From [Pasteurella] aerogenes (GTDB lineage: Bacteria; Pseudomonadota; Gammaproteobacteria; Enterobacterales; Pasteurellaceae): DNA of 64,000 nucleotides. Positions 1 to 9,085 of this stretch are shown one piece after another. The translations under genes were made by a program, and so were the position numbers. The notes beneath the pieces are model-generated. The model was given only the letters and a program-made list of their open reading frames with translations, did not search any database and had not been told where the DNA came from. The number at the start of each line of letters is the position of its first letter. The stretch's first letter is position 1. The stretch lies in the NCBI GenBank assembly GCA_900637275.1, contig LR134362.1, positions 1,612,001 to 1,676,000 of the forward strand, given 5' to 3'.

Positions 1-261
1 TTCATTGGCGTTCGTTTGTCACAACGTTATTTGGCGCATCCTAAAGTGTTTACCGTCGCGGCAATTATTCCCATGATCCCTGGCGTGTATGCCTATAAGG
101 CGATGATCGCAGTGGTGCAAATTCAGCATCTCGGTTTTTCCGAAGCGCGTTATGCCCAAATGATTGAACAATTTCTCAACGCAGGGTTTATTTTGGGCGC
201 GCTGGCGTTCGGTTTATCATTACCCGGGCTACTATTCTATCGCCAACGTCCTGTGGTATAG
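1..261 (+). CDS. yjjB: YjjB-like threonine/serine exporter family protein, C-terminal part (5' end outside window)
   Basis: The frame is open from base 1 and ends at TAG 259-261, giving the last 86 residues of a hydrophobic protein. The segment AAIIPMIPGVYAYKAM and a closing membrane helix (about residues 60-80) fit the ThrE-type exporter C-terminal domain. In E. coli the family member YjjB works with YjjP and has been linked to organic acid export. The stop lies 26 bases before the folA start, so the two genes are probably cotranscribed. The upstream part and any yjjP partner lie outside the window. The family call is fairly sure; the substrate is not. Confidence 0.75.
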   Translation, partial: FIGVRLSQRYLAHPKVFTVAAIIPMIPGVYAYKAMIAVVQIQHLGFSEARYAQMIEQFLNAGFILGALAFGLSLPGLLFYRQRPVV

Positions 262-287
262 TGAGGCGTGTAACAGAGGATGAAAAA

Positions 288-776
288 ATGAATTTGAGTT
301 TAATTGTGGCAATCACACAAAATCACGTGATCGGCAAAGATAACCAAATGCCTTGGCATTTACCGGCGGATCTGGCGTGGTTTCGTAAAAATACGCTGGG
401 AAAACCTGTAATTATGGGGCGTAAAACCTTTGAAAGTATCGGTCGCGCATTGCCAAAACGTATCAATATCGTGCTTTCACGTCATCCCTATGAAAAAGAA
501 GGAATCATTTGGAAAGATAGTCTTGAAAGTGCGGTGGATTTTTTAAAAGATCAAACAGAAATCATGCTTATTGGCGGCGGGGAATTATTTAAACAATATT
601 TGCCACAGGCGGATCGTTTATATCTAACGGAAATTCAAACACAACTTAAGGGTGACACCTTTTTCCCATCCATTGATTGGCAAGAATGGGACATTGAATT
701 TGAAGAATATCGCCCCGCGGATACAGATAATCCTTATGCCTGTCGCTTTTTTATTTTAGTACGAAAAACCAAATAA
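288..776 (+). CDS. folA: Dihydrofolate reductase
   Basis: This 162-residue protein reduces dihydrofolate to tetrahydrofolate with NADPH and is the target of trimethoprim. It shows the family marks: MPWHLPADLAWF with the catalytic acid at Asp28, VIMGRKTFESIG for NADPH binding, and LIGGGELFKQ near the C-terminus. Length matches the family (about 160). The frame is open from a GTG at 261, but that codon overlaps the yjjB stop. The ATG at 288 has AGAGGA seven bases upstream and gives the normal N-terminus MNLSLIVAIT, so I start there. Confidence 0.95.
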   Translation: MNLSLIVAITQNHVIGKDNQMPWHLPADLAWFRKNTLGKPVIMGRKTFESIGRALPKRINIVLSRHPYEKEGIIWKDSLESAVDFLKDQTEIMLIGGGELFKQYLPQADRLYLTEIQTQLKGDTFFPSIDWQEWDIEFEEYRPADTDNPYACRFFILVRKTK

Positions 777-781
777 AAAAA

Positions 782-804
782 CCAAGTGTCATCCTGACAC
801 TTGG
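782..804 (-). terminator. Rho-independent terminator between convergent folA and murJ
   Basis: A perfect 10-bp stem (CCAAGTGTCA / TGACACTTGG) with a 3-base loop. Read on the minus strand it is followed by seven T, so it best serves murJ. The plus-strand side has no T run, so it may only weakly stop folA. Confidence 0.85.
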
Positions 805-954
805 CTTGGTTAGTAATGATAGGAATATTAAGCATGTTGCTCTATCTTCAGGAACTCTCTTTGAAAACTGAAGATGTCATTCATTATATTCGTCAACACT
901 GAAATAACAATAGGCGAAAAGGTAAATGCAGTTTTAACAATTTGTTAACAATTG

Positions 955-2526
955 CTATTTGTAAATCAGGTGATGTTTACGGATCCCCAATAACAATAAC
1001 GCCCCAACATAAACCATGGCGGCAAGCCCAATCAGCCAACCTAACCAATGCGCACGAGTCAAAAAGCTCATGTGCTGCCAATTTTCAATTGCCGGCGTAT
1101 AGTGCCAAACTGCCGCTCCCATAACCAAGGCAGCACACAAAACCTTCAGAAAAAAGACCGCACTTTGTTTGCTGAAATGATAAACATCAGCTTTCGCTAA
1201 ACCGCGATACAGCAAATAGGCATTGAGTGTAGCAGACATGGCAGAGGCAATAGCAAGACCAACATAACTAAACGGAATCGCTAAAACATTAAATCCCATA
1301 TTGCTGATCATGGCGATAATTCCAATTTTTACTGGCGTTTTGGTATCTTGTCGCGCGTAATAACCATTGGCTAAAATTTTAATCAGCATAAAACTTAATA
1401 GACCGCAGTTAAATGCCCACAACGAATAAGATGCTGCTTGTACGTCGGAAAATAAAAATTCGCCGCGCATAAAAAGTACGAGTAGCATCGGTTGTGCCAA
1501 AATAGCAATGCCTATCATCGCCGGTACGCCAAGCAATAAAATCATACGCACCCCCCAATCCATTGTATTGCGAAAATCTACCGCACTTTGCGTTTCATTA
1601 TCGCTACGATTGACATGATGTCGGGCGAGTGTCGGTAAAATTACGGTGGAAATCGCGATCCCAAATAACCCAAGCGGAAATTCCAACAAGCGGTCGGAAT
1701 AATACAGCCAACTGATGGAACCGGTCATCAAAAAGCTAGCAATAAAAGTATCTAGCAACAAATTAATTTGGCTAACGGATACGCCGAATAAAGCGGGAAT
1801 CATGAGGGTGCGAATTTTTTTCACGCCCGCATCATTCCATGCCCACTTGGGTTTGACCAATAATCCGGCTTGTTTTAAAAACGGAATTTGAAACAAAAAT
1901 TGCAACAATCCGCCGAGAAAAATCCCGATTGCCAAGGCTAAATCTGGACTGCTGACGTGTGGTGCGAGAAAAAGTGCGGTAGCAATCATCGCAATATTGA
2001 GTAACACGGGCGAAAATGACATCACGCCAAATTTTCCCAGTGTATTTAAAATTGCACCGGATAATGCCACGAAAGTAATAAACCATAAATACGGAAAGGT
2101 AATTTTTAACAACAACGACGCTTGTTCAAATTTTACAGCATTCGGACCGTCGTTCAGCCAATCCATAAACCAGCCAGTACCAAAAATAGCGGCAACCACC
2201 GGCGAGAAAATCATGGCAAGCGCGGTAACAATGGTCACCAAACCACCCAAAGTACCGGATACTTTGCCGATAAAGGCTTGCGTTTTGCTTAAATCGCCGT
2301 TTTTTTGGTATTCCGCTAATACCGGCACAAAGGCTTGAGAAAAGGCACCTTCGGCAAATAGGCGACGTAAAAAATTCGGAATTCGGTTAGCAAAAAGAAA
2401 AACATCAGCTGCCACGCCGGCGCCGATCAATTGGGCGGTAATCACATCACGTACTAAACCTAAAATACGGGAAAGTAAGGTCATGGCGCTGACAACAATA
2501 CCGGATCGTAATAATCTTGTACTCAA
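955..2526 (-). CDS. murJ: Lipid II flippase MurJ (MviN)
   Basis: A 523-residue polytopic inner-membrane protein of the MOP exporter superfamily that moves lipid II across the membrane for peptidoglycan synthesis. The N-terminus RSGIVVSAMTLLSRILGLVRD and the block LFAEGAFSQAFVPVLAEY are characteristic of MurJ. About 14 hydrophobic stretches can be followed along the protein. Length fits (E. coli 511). It converges with folA and is divergent from rpsT, the arrangement also known in E. coli relatives, where murJ lies beside rpsT. The ATG start at 2526 fits the family N-terminus. Confidence 0.95.
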   Translation of the reverse strand: MSTRLLRSGIVVSAMTLLSRILGLVRDVITAQLIGAGVAADVFLFANRIPNFLRRLFAEGAFSQAFVPVLAEYQKNGDLSKTQAFIGKVSGTLGGLVTIVTALAMIFSPVVAAIFGTGWFMDWLNDGPNAVKFEQASLLLKITFPYLWFITFVALSGAILNTLGKFGVMSFSPVLLNIAMIATALFLAPHVSSPDLALAIGIFLGGLLQFLFQIPFLKQAGLLVKPKWAWNDAGVKKIRTLMIPALFGVSVSQINLLLDTFIASFLMTGSISWLYYSDRLLEFPLGLFGIAISTVILPTLARHHVNRSDNETQSAVDFRNTMDWGVRMILLLGVPAMIGIAILAQPMLLVLFMRGEFLFSDVQAASYSLWAFNCGLLSFMLIKILANGYYARQDTKTPVKIGIIAMISNMGFNVLAIPFSYVGLAIASAMSATLNAYLLYRGLAKADVYHFSKQSAVFFLKVLCAALVMGAAVWHYTPAIENWQHMSFLTRAHWLGWLIGLAAMVYVGALLLLGIRKHHLIYK

Positions 2527-2722
2527 AATAATATTCTCATGCAGAAAAAATTGCTCTAATTGTATAGAAATTTTGTTTTTACGCTATATTCTAAGCGAAA
2601 AAACTGTTAAAATCTTGCCCACATCGTTCGGGTGGGCTAAAAGAAAGCGCATTTTTAAAACGATGCTGACTTTCGGTTGTGTCTCACCGAAATCCTCAAA
2701 CTAATTTAGTTGCAATTATTGA

Positions 2723-2751
2723 TTGACAATAGTATAGAAAAAAGGCATATT
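2723..2751 (+). promoter_or_regulatory. Probable sigma-70 promoter of rpsT
   Basis: TTGACA at 2723-2728, then 17 bases, then CATATT at 2746-2751. It lies 54 bases before the rpsT start. The leader contains a small AAGGC/GCCTT dyad (about 2742-2760). Confidence 0.6.
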
Positions 2752-2804
2752 TTACGCCTTTAATTTTATTTAATAAACCAACAGAAATTTTTAGGAGTTT
2801 GACC

Positions 2805-3068
2805 TTGGCTAATATCAAGTCAGCTAAAAAACGTGCGATTCAATCTGAAAAACGCCGTCAGCACAACGCAAGTCAACGTTCTATGATGCGTACTTATATC
2901 AAAAAAGTATATGCAGCAGTGAGCGCTGGAGATAAATCTGTAGCAGAAAGCGCATTTGTAGAAATGCAAAAAGTTGTGGATCGTATGGCATCTAAAGGCC
3001 TAATCCACGCGAATAAAGCCGCTAACCACAAATCTAAATTATCTGCTCAAATCAAAAAATTAGCTTAA
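2805..3068 (+). CDS. rpsT: 30S ribosomal protein S20
   Basis: An 87-residue basic, helical protein that binds 16S rRNA in the 30S body. The start MANIKSAKKRAIQSEK and the middle RSMMRTYIKKVYAAV match S20. Translation begins at TTG 2805, seven bases after AGGAG (2793-2797). A second in-frame TTG at 2799 is too close to the AGGAG to be the start. A UUG start is also used by E. coli rpsT, where it belongs to autogenous control, so the rare start is probably functional here too. The gene has its own promoter and terminator. Confidence 0.97.
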   Translation: MANIKSAKKRAIQSEKRRQHNASQRSMMRTYIKKVYAAVSAGDKSVAESAFVEMQKVVDRMASKGLIHANKAANHKSKLSAQIKKLA

Positions 3069-3092
3069 TTTTTTGAAAACTTAGCAAAATTA

Positions 3093-3117
3093 AACCGCAC
3101 TTTAGTGCGGTTTTTTT
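3093..3117 (+). terminator. rpsT terminator built from an inverted uptake-sequence pair
   Basis: AACCGCACT and AGTGCGGTT form a hairpin followed by seven T. Its left arm is a full uptake word and its right arm misses one base. Confidence 0.9.
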
Positions 3118-3164
3118 GTATCTTTTGGCAAATCTCGTGATTCAATAAAAGGCAGTTAAACAAA

Positions 3165-3190
3165 AACTGCATCCTGGATGAGATGCAGTT
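3165..3190 (-). terminator. raiA terminator
   Basis: AACTGCATC / GATGCAGTT stem of 9 bp with an 8-base loop. On the minus strand it is followed by TTTTTGTTT, just past the raiA stop. Confidence 0.85.
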
Positions 3191-3215
3191 GAATTTTTCA
3201 TATAAAAACGTTAAA

Positions 3216-3539
3216 TTATTCTTGGAAAGAGTCTTTTAAACGTTCGTCAGCGCGACGAGATTCTCCTTTGTGTTGTAATTTATTTAATTGTTTTTCCAAT
3301 TTTTCTTCTACTTCATTAATGGCTTTATACATATCTTCAGACTCGCTGCTAGCAAATAAATCGCCAACTGGAGTACCAATAGACGCTTCAACGGAAAATC
3401 CTTTTGGAATTTTATTTAAAATGAAGTGCGGATTAATCAGCTGAGTTTGCCATTTACCTAATTTAGCAAGTCTTTCTTCAATATGAGCGCGGATTGCAGG
3501 GGTGATTTCCATTTGTTTACTTGTAATGTTTAGAGTCAT
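3216..3539 (-). CDS. raiA: Ribosome-associated inhibitor / hibernation factor RaiA (YfiA, HPF family)
   Basis: This 107-residue protein (start MTLNITSKQMEITPAIRAHIEERLAKLGKW) belongs to the short HPF/YfiA family, which binds the 30S decoding region and blocks translation in stationary phase or cold. The DMYKAINEVEEKLEKQLNKLQHK helix and the charged tail are typical. The short tail after that helix favours RaiA over HPF, although the two paralogues can be hard to tell apart from sequence alone. It is a single gene with its own terminator. The 257 bases upstream (3540-3796) hold no gene that I can see. Confidence 0.88.
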   Translation of the reverse strand: MTLNITSKQMEITPAIRAHIEERLAKLGKWQTQLINPHFILNKIPKGFSVEASIGTPVGDLFASSESEDMYKAINEVEEKLEKQLNKLQHKGESRRADERLKDSFQE

Positions 3540-3796
3540 AGCATTTACCTCTTTGTTTATGATGAGTATTTCTACTCTAGTGAAAATCCTTAATTACAAG
3601 ATAGACTCCTTGAATGAAGTTTTCAAGAGGAGATTGGGGAAATTAACAAGAAATGTTTGAAAATATGATCAAAGTAGTAAATTTGGAAAAAGTTGCTTTT
3701 CTTTTATGGTGAAATTGATATGATAGGGAAGTTTTAGAGAGCTTATTTTGCTGATTTCTTCCACTTCCCATCATAATTAAACCTGAATTTTTCGTG

Positions 3797-5503
3797 CTAG
3801 CCGCCGATCACTGCATAACTAATTTGCTCAATCAAGCGTTTATAAGTATTACTTCCATCACTGTTATTGACTTTAATTTCAATAATGGTTGCTTCTTTAC
3901 GTAATAAGGCTTGTTTAAACACCGAACTCAAATCTGCCCATGTATAAGGACGCGCATATTTGAGATCAAACATGGAAGCAACGTGCGAAAATTCCGTATT
4001 GTGCGGCATACGGTAGAATTTCTCTTTTACTTCGCTATCCACCGGTAAAATATCGAAAATTGCACCACCGTTATTATTAATAACAAACAGGATCATCGGC
4101 TGGCTGACTTTTTTCAATAATGCCAAGGAATTCAAATCATACAGTGCGGAAGTATCGCCAATCATTGCAATTAAGGGTTGAGTCGAGCCAACGCTGATTC
4201 CAGCAGCCGTTGCTAATAATCCATCAATTCCGCTGGCACCGCGATTAGTATAAACTTGCGTGCCTTCTGGCAATTTAGTCAAGGCATCCACTAAGCGCAC
4301 AAATAAACTATTACCTAAAAATAAATTGCCGCCATGTTGCATTAAGCGCCCCACTTGATGTGCCAATGACGCTTCGTTTAAATTTGATCCCACTTGATCT
4401 TCGATAAATGTAGCGCAAAAACCGGATAAGGCTAAAGGCTCTAGTAACCAAGGTTTTTGACGAAGTGGTGGATGGGCGCGTAGCCAATGATGCACTTTCG
4501 CGTTAAACCGCGTGTGTGAATGATGATACGGATCCACTGCATTTTGGCTTTCTTCCACAATCCAATATTCATTTTTAAACTCGCTTAAGAATTGGTTAAT
4601 GCGTTTACTGATAAACCGCGATCCCAATTGAATAACAATATCCGCCTGTAACAATTTTTGTTTTACGGTTTGATTTGCCAACCAAATATCCGCATAAGGC
4701 AAAATCGGATCAACCATGGATTGAATATCGGTAATCAAAATCCAGCCCATTGTTTCTGCCCACGCATGAATACCCATAGCTTGTTCCAGTGGCAATTTAC
4801 CAACGACCACCACGCCTTTTTTGGTACGCCAGTGATCCCAATTTTCATGCATTAACACTTCGCGCTGCAATAATTGATGATCTACCCAGGTTTTATGTTG
4901 CGTAAACCAACGCTGAATATTGGCAAGCCAAGGATGTAAATCAATTTCCTCCGCTTTGGCTTCATACAGTGGTTCAGCAAAAGGCACGTTAATATGTACC
5001 ACACCCGCGTGGCATTGTTGCTGATAACAGGCTTGATCTAACACAGAAATCAACCAGTTAGTGGAAAAATCTACACTTGGACGAGGTAAGTTGACGTTCG
5101 CAATCGGATAATCAGCAAACATATTTTGCTGCAAAATCGCTTGATTGGCACCGCACTCCCATAATTCAGGTGGGCGATCGGCGGTTAAAATGACTAAATT
5201 AACGCCCGTTTGTCGAGCTTCAATCACCGCCGGATATAAATTGGCGGCGGCAGTACCAGAGGTGACAATCACTGCCACCGTGGTTCGCGTTGATTTTGCC
5301 AATCCGAGGGCAAAAAAGCCAAGACCACGTTCGTCAAAATGGGTATGACAAACCACTCGTCCCGCCTCTTGCAAGCGTCCGGCCTCAAGGGTCAACGGAG
5401 TCGAGCGCGATCCTGGAGCAATACAAAAGTGGCGAACCCCTCGATGAACTAGGGTTTCTAAAATCACTTTTGACCAACAACGATTAAATACGCTAACTGA
5501 CAT
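3797..5503 (-). CDS. menD: SEPHCHC synthase MenD (menaquinone biosynthesis)
   Basis: This 568-residue thiamine-diphosphate enzyme joins isochorismate and 2-oxoglutarate to make SEPHCHC in menaquinone synthesis. The N-terminus has FCIAPGSRSTPLTLEA and HFDERGLGFFALGLAK (the glutamate that activates ThDP). The C-terminal ThDP/Mg motif is GDTSALYDLNSLALL ending near FVINNNGGAIF. Length equals that of the family (E. coli 556). It follows menF with a 12-base gap and its own ribosome site GGAG, so the two form one operon. Menaquinone made here feeds the nap system at 24-30 kb. Confidence 0.96.
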   Translation of the reverse strand: MSVSVFNRCWSKVILETLVHRGVRHFCIAPGSRSTPLTLEAGRLQEAGRVVCHTHFDERGLGFFALGLAKSTRTTVAVIVTSGTAAANLYPAVIEARQTGVNLVILTADRPPELWECGANQAILQQNMFADYPIANVNLPRPSVDFSTNWLISVLDQACYQQQCHAGVVHINVPFAEPLYEAKAEEIDLHPWLANIQRWFTQHKTWVDHQLLQREVLMHENWDHWRTKKGVVVVGKLPLEQAMGIHAWAETMGWILITDIQSMVDPILPYADIWLANQTVKQKLLQADIVIQLGSRFISKRINQFLSEFKNEYWIVEESQNAVDPYHHSHTRFNAKVHHWLRAHPPLRQKPWLLEPLALSGFCATFIEDQVGSNLNEASLAHQVGRLMQHGGNLFLGNSLFVRLVDALTKLPEGTQVYTNRGASGIDGLLATAAGISVGSTQPLIAMIGDTSALYDLNSLALLKKVSQPMILFVINNNGGAIFDILPVDSEVKEKFYRMPHNTEFSHVASMFDLKYARPYTWADLSSVFKQALLRKEATIIEIKVNNSDGSNTYKRLIEQISYAVIGG

Positions 5504-5515
5504 ACTATTCTCCGT

Positions 5516-6790
5516 TTATTCTTGTAATAATGATATTAATCCTAAGGCTTTACGTTCAATTTCCTGCCATTCTAACAAGGGAATTGAACCCTCAACAATA
5601 CCTGCGCCGGCAAAAACTCGAATTTTATTTTGCTCAATAAAAGCAGAACGGATTGTCACACAAAATTCAGCTTGCTGTTGGCGCATAAATCCTAAAGTTC
5701 CAGCATACCAACTGCGTTGAAAGGTTTCTGTTTGCTGTAAAAATTGTTTCGCCGCTTGGCGCGGTAATCCTGCGACCGCAGCAGTCGGATGTATAGCTTG
5801 CAAACAAACACTATCGCCACAATTTTCCGCCAATTTAGCCGAAATTTGTCGTCTTAAATGTTGTACTTGGCGTAACTGTTTGATGCCTAATTCCGAGACC
5901 TCAATTTGGGTGCTAAACGGACGTAAATTTTGTTGAATATCTTCTACTACGAGGCTATTTTCATAAATATTTTTAGGATCATGCAACAACCAAGTCGCTT
6001 GCTGGCGGTTTAATTGTTCATCTTCGCTCATAAACGCGGTTCCCGCCAAGGCCTCCGTTTGCAATTGATCGCCATCGCGCTGATACAAACGCTCCGGCGT
6101 TGAGCCAATAAAGCTACATTCCGCATCGCGTGCCAGTAAAAAATGATAACAACCAACATTATATTGTTCACTTTCCGCCAACACCTCTTTCGCACACAAC
6201 GGTTGTTTAGTATGGAAAAGGGTTTCATTTGCCAGCACAATTTTACCAGCGTGTCCTTGTTGAATATGTTGTAGTGCGTTTTCTACCCATTGGCACCATT
6301 GCGCTTGCGAAGCAGTTGGCGAATGTTGATAAATAGATTGCTGAATCGGTAAAAGTGCGGTGGTTTTTACAAAGGTTTCTAATAATGGTAATAACTGCGC
6401 TTTTTCCGTTGCCCAATCAACGCGGTTATCAATAAATAAAAGCACAGTTAATTGATCTTTTTCTTGTAACAACAATAATCGCGGCAAATAAAGTAAGGTT
6501 TCGCCATCAAAGGTTAAGCCGCCAATTAAGGTGAGATCGTGGGCTTCAATAAACTGTTGCGCCAAATTTGTGTCCGAAAACGACCGCACTTTGCCCAACG
6601 CGGCGAAAGTTTGCGCCTCGTCGCGGCGTTTCAAATAAAATTGCGGATATGCATTCTGCGCTTTTAACCACGACAATAGATTGACTTCAACCTCCGACTG
6701 GCTTTGCAAGACGGTAATTTCTTCGCGTTGTGGTTGATACGCATTAATTTTTTCAATTAATTGTTTTTTAAGAAAATGAAAACTATCCAT
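5516..6790 (-). CDS. menF: Menaquinone-specific isochorismate synthase MenF
   Basis: A 424-residue chorismate-binding enzyme that turns chorismate into isochorismate, the substrate of MenD. The C-terminal half carries the family blocks FIGSTPERLYQRDG, EALAGTAFMS, HPTAAVAGLPRQAA and IRVFAGAGIVEGS. The N-terminal third is poorly conserved, as usual. Its ribosome site is weak (no clear AGGAG before ATG 6790). It starts the menF-menD operon and is divergent from alaA across 169 bases that hold two uptake words. EntC/PchA-type alternatives are less likely because menD follows. Confidence 0.93.
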   Translation of the reverse strand: MDSFHFLKKQLIEKINAYQPQREEITVLQSQSEVEVNLLSWLKAQNAYPQFYLKRRDEAQTFAALGKVRSFSDTNLAQQFIEAHDLTLIGGLTFDGETLLYLPRLLLLQEKDQLTVLLFIDNRVDWATEKAQLLPLLETFVKTTALLPIQQSIYQHSPTASQAQWCQWVENALQHIQQGHAGKIVLANETLFHTKQPLCAKEVLAESEQYNVGCYHFLLARDAECSFIGSTPERLYQRDGDQLQTEALAGTAFMSEDEQLNRQQATWLLHDPKNIYENSLVVEDIQQNLRPFSTQIEVSELGIKQLRQVQHLRRQISAKLAENCGDSVCLQAIHPTAAVAGLPRQAAKQFLQQTETFQRSWYAGTLGFMRQQQAEFCVTIRSAFIEQNKIRVFAGAGIVEGSIPLLEWQEIERKALGLISLLQE

Positions 6791-6959
6791 TGAGAAAAAC
6801 GTTGTCTTTAACGGTAAAATAAGTTAAAAATAAACGCCAATTCTACCGCACTTTGAGAAATTTTTTTATAAAATCTTTTCAAGTTTGAAAAATAAGCGTA
6901 AAGTGCGGTTAATATTTCCCCGATTTTCGAGCATTGCAAGTAATACAAGGATCATCACG

Positions 6960-8174
6960 ATGAGAGTTTTTCCGAAATCAGACAAATTAGAACACGTTTG
7001 TTATGACATTCGCGGACCGGTGCATAAAGAGGCGCTGCGTCTAGAAGAAGAAGGTAATAAAATTTTAAAACTGAATATCGGAAACCCCGCGCCATTTGGT
7101 TTTGAAGCGCCGGATGAAATCTTGGTGGATATTTTGCGCAATTTGCCATCGGCGCAAGGTTATTGTGATTCAAAAGGCTTATATTCGGCACGTAAAGCCA
7201 TTGTGCAATATTATCAATCGAAAAATATTTTAGGTGCAACGGTCAACGATGTGTATATCGGTAATGGCGTGTCGGAATTGATTACGATGTCCATGCAAGC
7301 CTTGCTTAATGATGGTGATGAAGTGTTAATTCCGATGCCGGATTATCCGTTGTGGACCGCGGCGGCAACGCTTGCTGGTGGAAAAGCCGTACATTATTTA
7401 TGTGACGAGCAAGCGGATTGGTTTCCGGCAATTGATGATATTAAAAATAAAGTGACTGCGCGAACTAAAGCGATCGTGATTATTAATCCAAACAATCCAA
7501 CCGGCGCGGTATATAATAAAGAAGTGTTGCTAGAGATTGTGGAAATTGCCCGTCAACACGGTTTGATTATTTTTGCCGACGAAATTTACGACAAAATTTT
7601 GTATGATGACGCAGTACATCATCATATTGCGGCATTGGCGCCAGATTTGTTAACCGTAACCTTTAACGGACTGTCTAAAGCCTACCGGGTAGCAGGTTTT
7701 CGTCAAGGTTGGATGATTTTGAACGGACCGAAACAGGCCGCGAAAGGTTATATTGAAGGATTGGATATGTTGGCGTCTATGCGTTTGTGTGCCAATCATC
7801 CAATGCAGCACGCTATCCAAACCGCATTAGGTGGCTATCAAAGTATCAATGAATTTATTTTACCAGGTGGGCGCTTGCTAGAACAACGCAACAAAGCCTA
7901 CGAGCTGGTTAACCAAATTCCGGGTGTAAGTTGTACTAAACCAATGGGCGCGTTGTATATGTTCCCAAAAATTGATATTAAGAAATTTAATATTTATGAC
8001 GATGAAAAAATGGTATTGGACTTGTTAAGACAAGAGAAAGTGTTACTGGTACACGGACGCGGGTTTAACTGGCAAGCGCCGGATCATTTTCGTATTGTGA
8101 CATTACCTTATGTCAATCAAATTGAAGATGCATTAGGTAAATTTGCCAAATTCTTACAACATTATCATCAATAA
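6960..8174 (+). CDS. alaA: Alanine-synthesising aminotransferase AlaA (class I, PLP)
   Basis: A 404-residue class I/II aminotransferase close to E. coli AlaA/YfbQ, which makes alanine from pyruvate and glutamate. NPNNPTGAVYNKEVL, FADEIYDKILYD and the PLP-lysine region TFNGLSKAYRVAGFRQGW are visible. An in-frame ATG-like extension upstream adds 25 residues rich in basic and bulky residues with an uptake word inside it. I prefer ATG 6960, which has ACAAGG nine bases upstream and gives the usual MRVFPKSDKLEHVCYDIRGP start. Confidence 0.92.
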   Translation: MRVFPKSDKLEHVCYDIRGPVHKEALRLEEEGNKILKLNIGNPAPFGFEAPDEILVDILRNLPSAQGYCDSKGLYSARKAIVQYYQSKNILGATVNDVYIGNGVSELITMSMQALLNDGDEVLIPMPDYPLWTAAATLAGGKAVHYLCDEQADWFPAIDDIKNKVTARTKAIVIINPNNPTGAVYNKEVLLEIVEIARQHGLIIFADEIYDKILYDDAVHHHIAALAPDLLTVTFNGLSKAYRVAGFRQGWMILNGPKQAAKGYIEGLDMLASMRLCANHPMQHAIQTALGGYQSINEFILPGGRLLEQRNKAYELVNQIPGVSCTKPMGALYMFPKIDIKKFNIYDDEKMVLDLLRQEKVLLVHGRGFNWQAPDHFRIVTLPYVNQIEDALGKFAKFLQHYHQ

Positions 8175-8180
8175 AAAATA

Positions 8181-8204
8181 CCCCCGCGATTTTACTTGCG
8201 GGGG
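8181..8204. terminator. Bidirectional terminator between alaA and fadR
   Basis: CCCCCGC / GCGGGGG stem with a 10-base loop lies between convergent genes. The minus-strand side runs into TATTTTTTATT, which favours fadR. On the plus strand only short T runs follow. Confidence 0.8.
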
Positions 8205-8217
8205 CTTCATTCTGATT

Positions 8218-8946
8218 TTATAGCTCACCAAAATTATCCGGCAAACGATGCAGTAATTCTTTCCAAATGGAAACACTGTTTTCGCGATTTTCTTGCATAC
8301 AAGCTGTTGCCTGCTGTACGCTGCATTGCTCACAACTTTGTTGTAATTTTTGATAAAAGGACAGAGTAAGTTGGCGTGCTTGAGTAGAAGAAAAAAATAA
8401 AGAAGCGACATGCAAATATAGATCTTTAAAGCTATTAAAGATTAAACCATACACAGGTTTGTCTGCAATAAACGTGAAACTGCGATAAAGTTGATAGTCA
8501 AATTCAGCGTAATGCAACGCAGTATCTTTTAAGTGCGGTAAATTTTCAAACAGTTTTAACGATTGCGCCGCATCATTCTGAATCGCTTCCGGAATATAAG
8601 ATTCAGCCATTTTGGTACGTAATGATACTACATTAGCAATAATCACCGGTGTAATGGATTTGTCCAATTGGATTAATGTTTTGATGATATTCGGACCGGC
8701 AGTTTCCCAAATATTATTCACTCGAGTAGCTTTTCCATGTTGAATATTTAACCAACCATCACGCGCTAAACGTTGTAAAACTTCACGCAATGTCGTTCTT
8801 GTAACGCCAATTTTTTCTGCCAATTCTCGTTCAGCTGGTAGATCAGAACCCGGCGGAAAATGGTTATGCCAGATACTTTTTACAATATATTCTTCCGCTA
8901 ACCCCGCCGGACTTTGCGCTTTGAGAAGGGATTGATGATCATTCAT
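8218..8946 (-). CDS. fadR: Fatty acid metabolism regulator FadR (GntR family)
   Basis: This 242-residue regulator has an N-terminal winged helix-turn-helix (PPGSDLPAERELAEKIGVTRTTLREVLQRLARDGWLNIQHGKATRVNNIWETAG, about residues 30-85) and an all-helical acyl-CoA-binding domain. It matches FadR in length (E. coli 239) and in the WHNHFPPGSDLPAERELAE block. In the family it represses fatty acid breakdown and activates fabA/fabB. It is divergent from nhaB, as in E. coli. I could not find a clear FadR operator in the 139-base intergenic. Confidence 0.95.
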   Translation of the reverse strand: MNDHQSLLKAQSPAGLAEEYIVKSIWHNHFPPGSDLPAERELAEKIGVTRTTLREVLQRLARDGWLNIQHGKATRVNNIWETAGPNIIKTLIQLDKSITPVIIANVVSLRTKMAESYIPEAIQNDAAQSLKLFENLPHLKDTALHYAEFDYQLYRSFTFIADKPVYGLIFNSFKDLYLHVASLFFSSTQARQLTLSFYQKLQQSCEQCSVQQATACMQENRENSVSIWKELLHRLPDNFGEL

Positions 8947-9085
8947 ACTGTTTTTCTTCTTATAATAGGTAAAAATTTTTTAATAATGTATAACAAATTT
9001 GATATTTCTCATTATCCTTGAAAGTGGTATATATTACAATTAAACCGTCATATTTTTTTAGATTAAGGCTGTAAGGTTGTAAATT

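Noticed and set aside
261..287. GTG 261 as start of dihydrofolate reductase
   Set aside because: It overlaps the yjjB stop and lacks a ribosome site. ATG 288 has both a ribosome site and the family N-terminus.
8947..9085. FadR operator in the fadR-nhaB gap
   Set aside because: No TGGTC-type dyad close to the FadR consensus was found; AAGTGGTATATATTAC is too unlike it.
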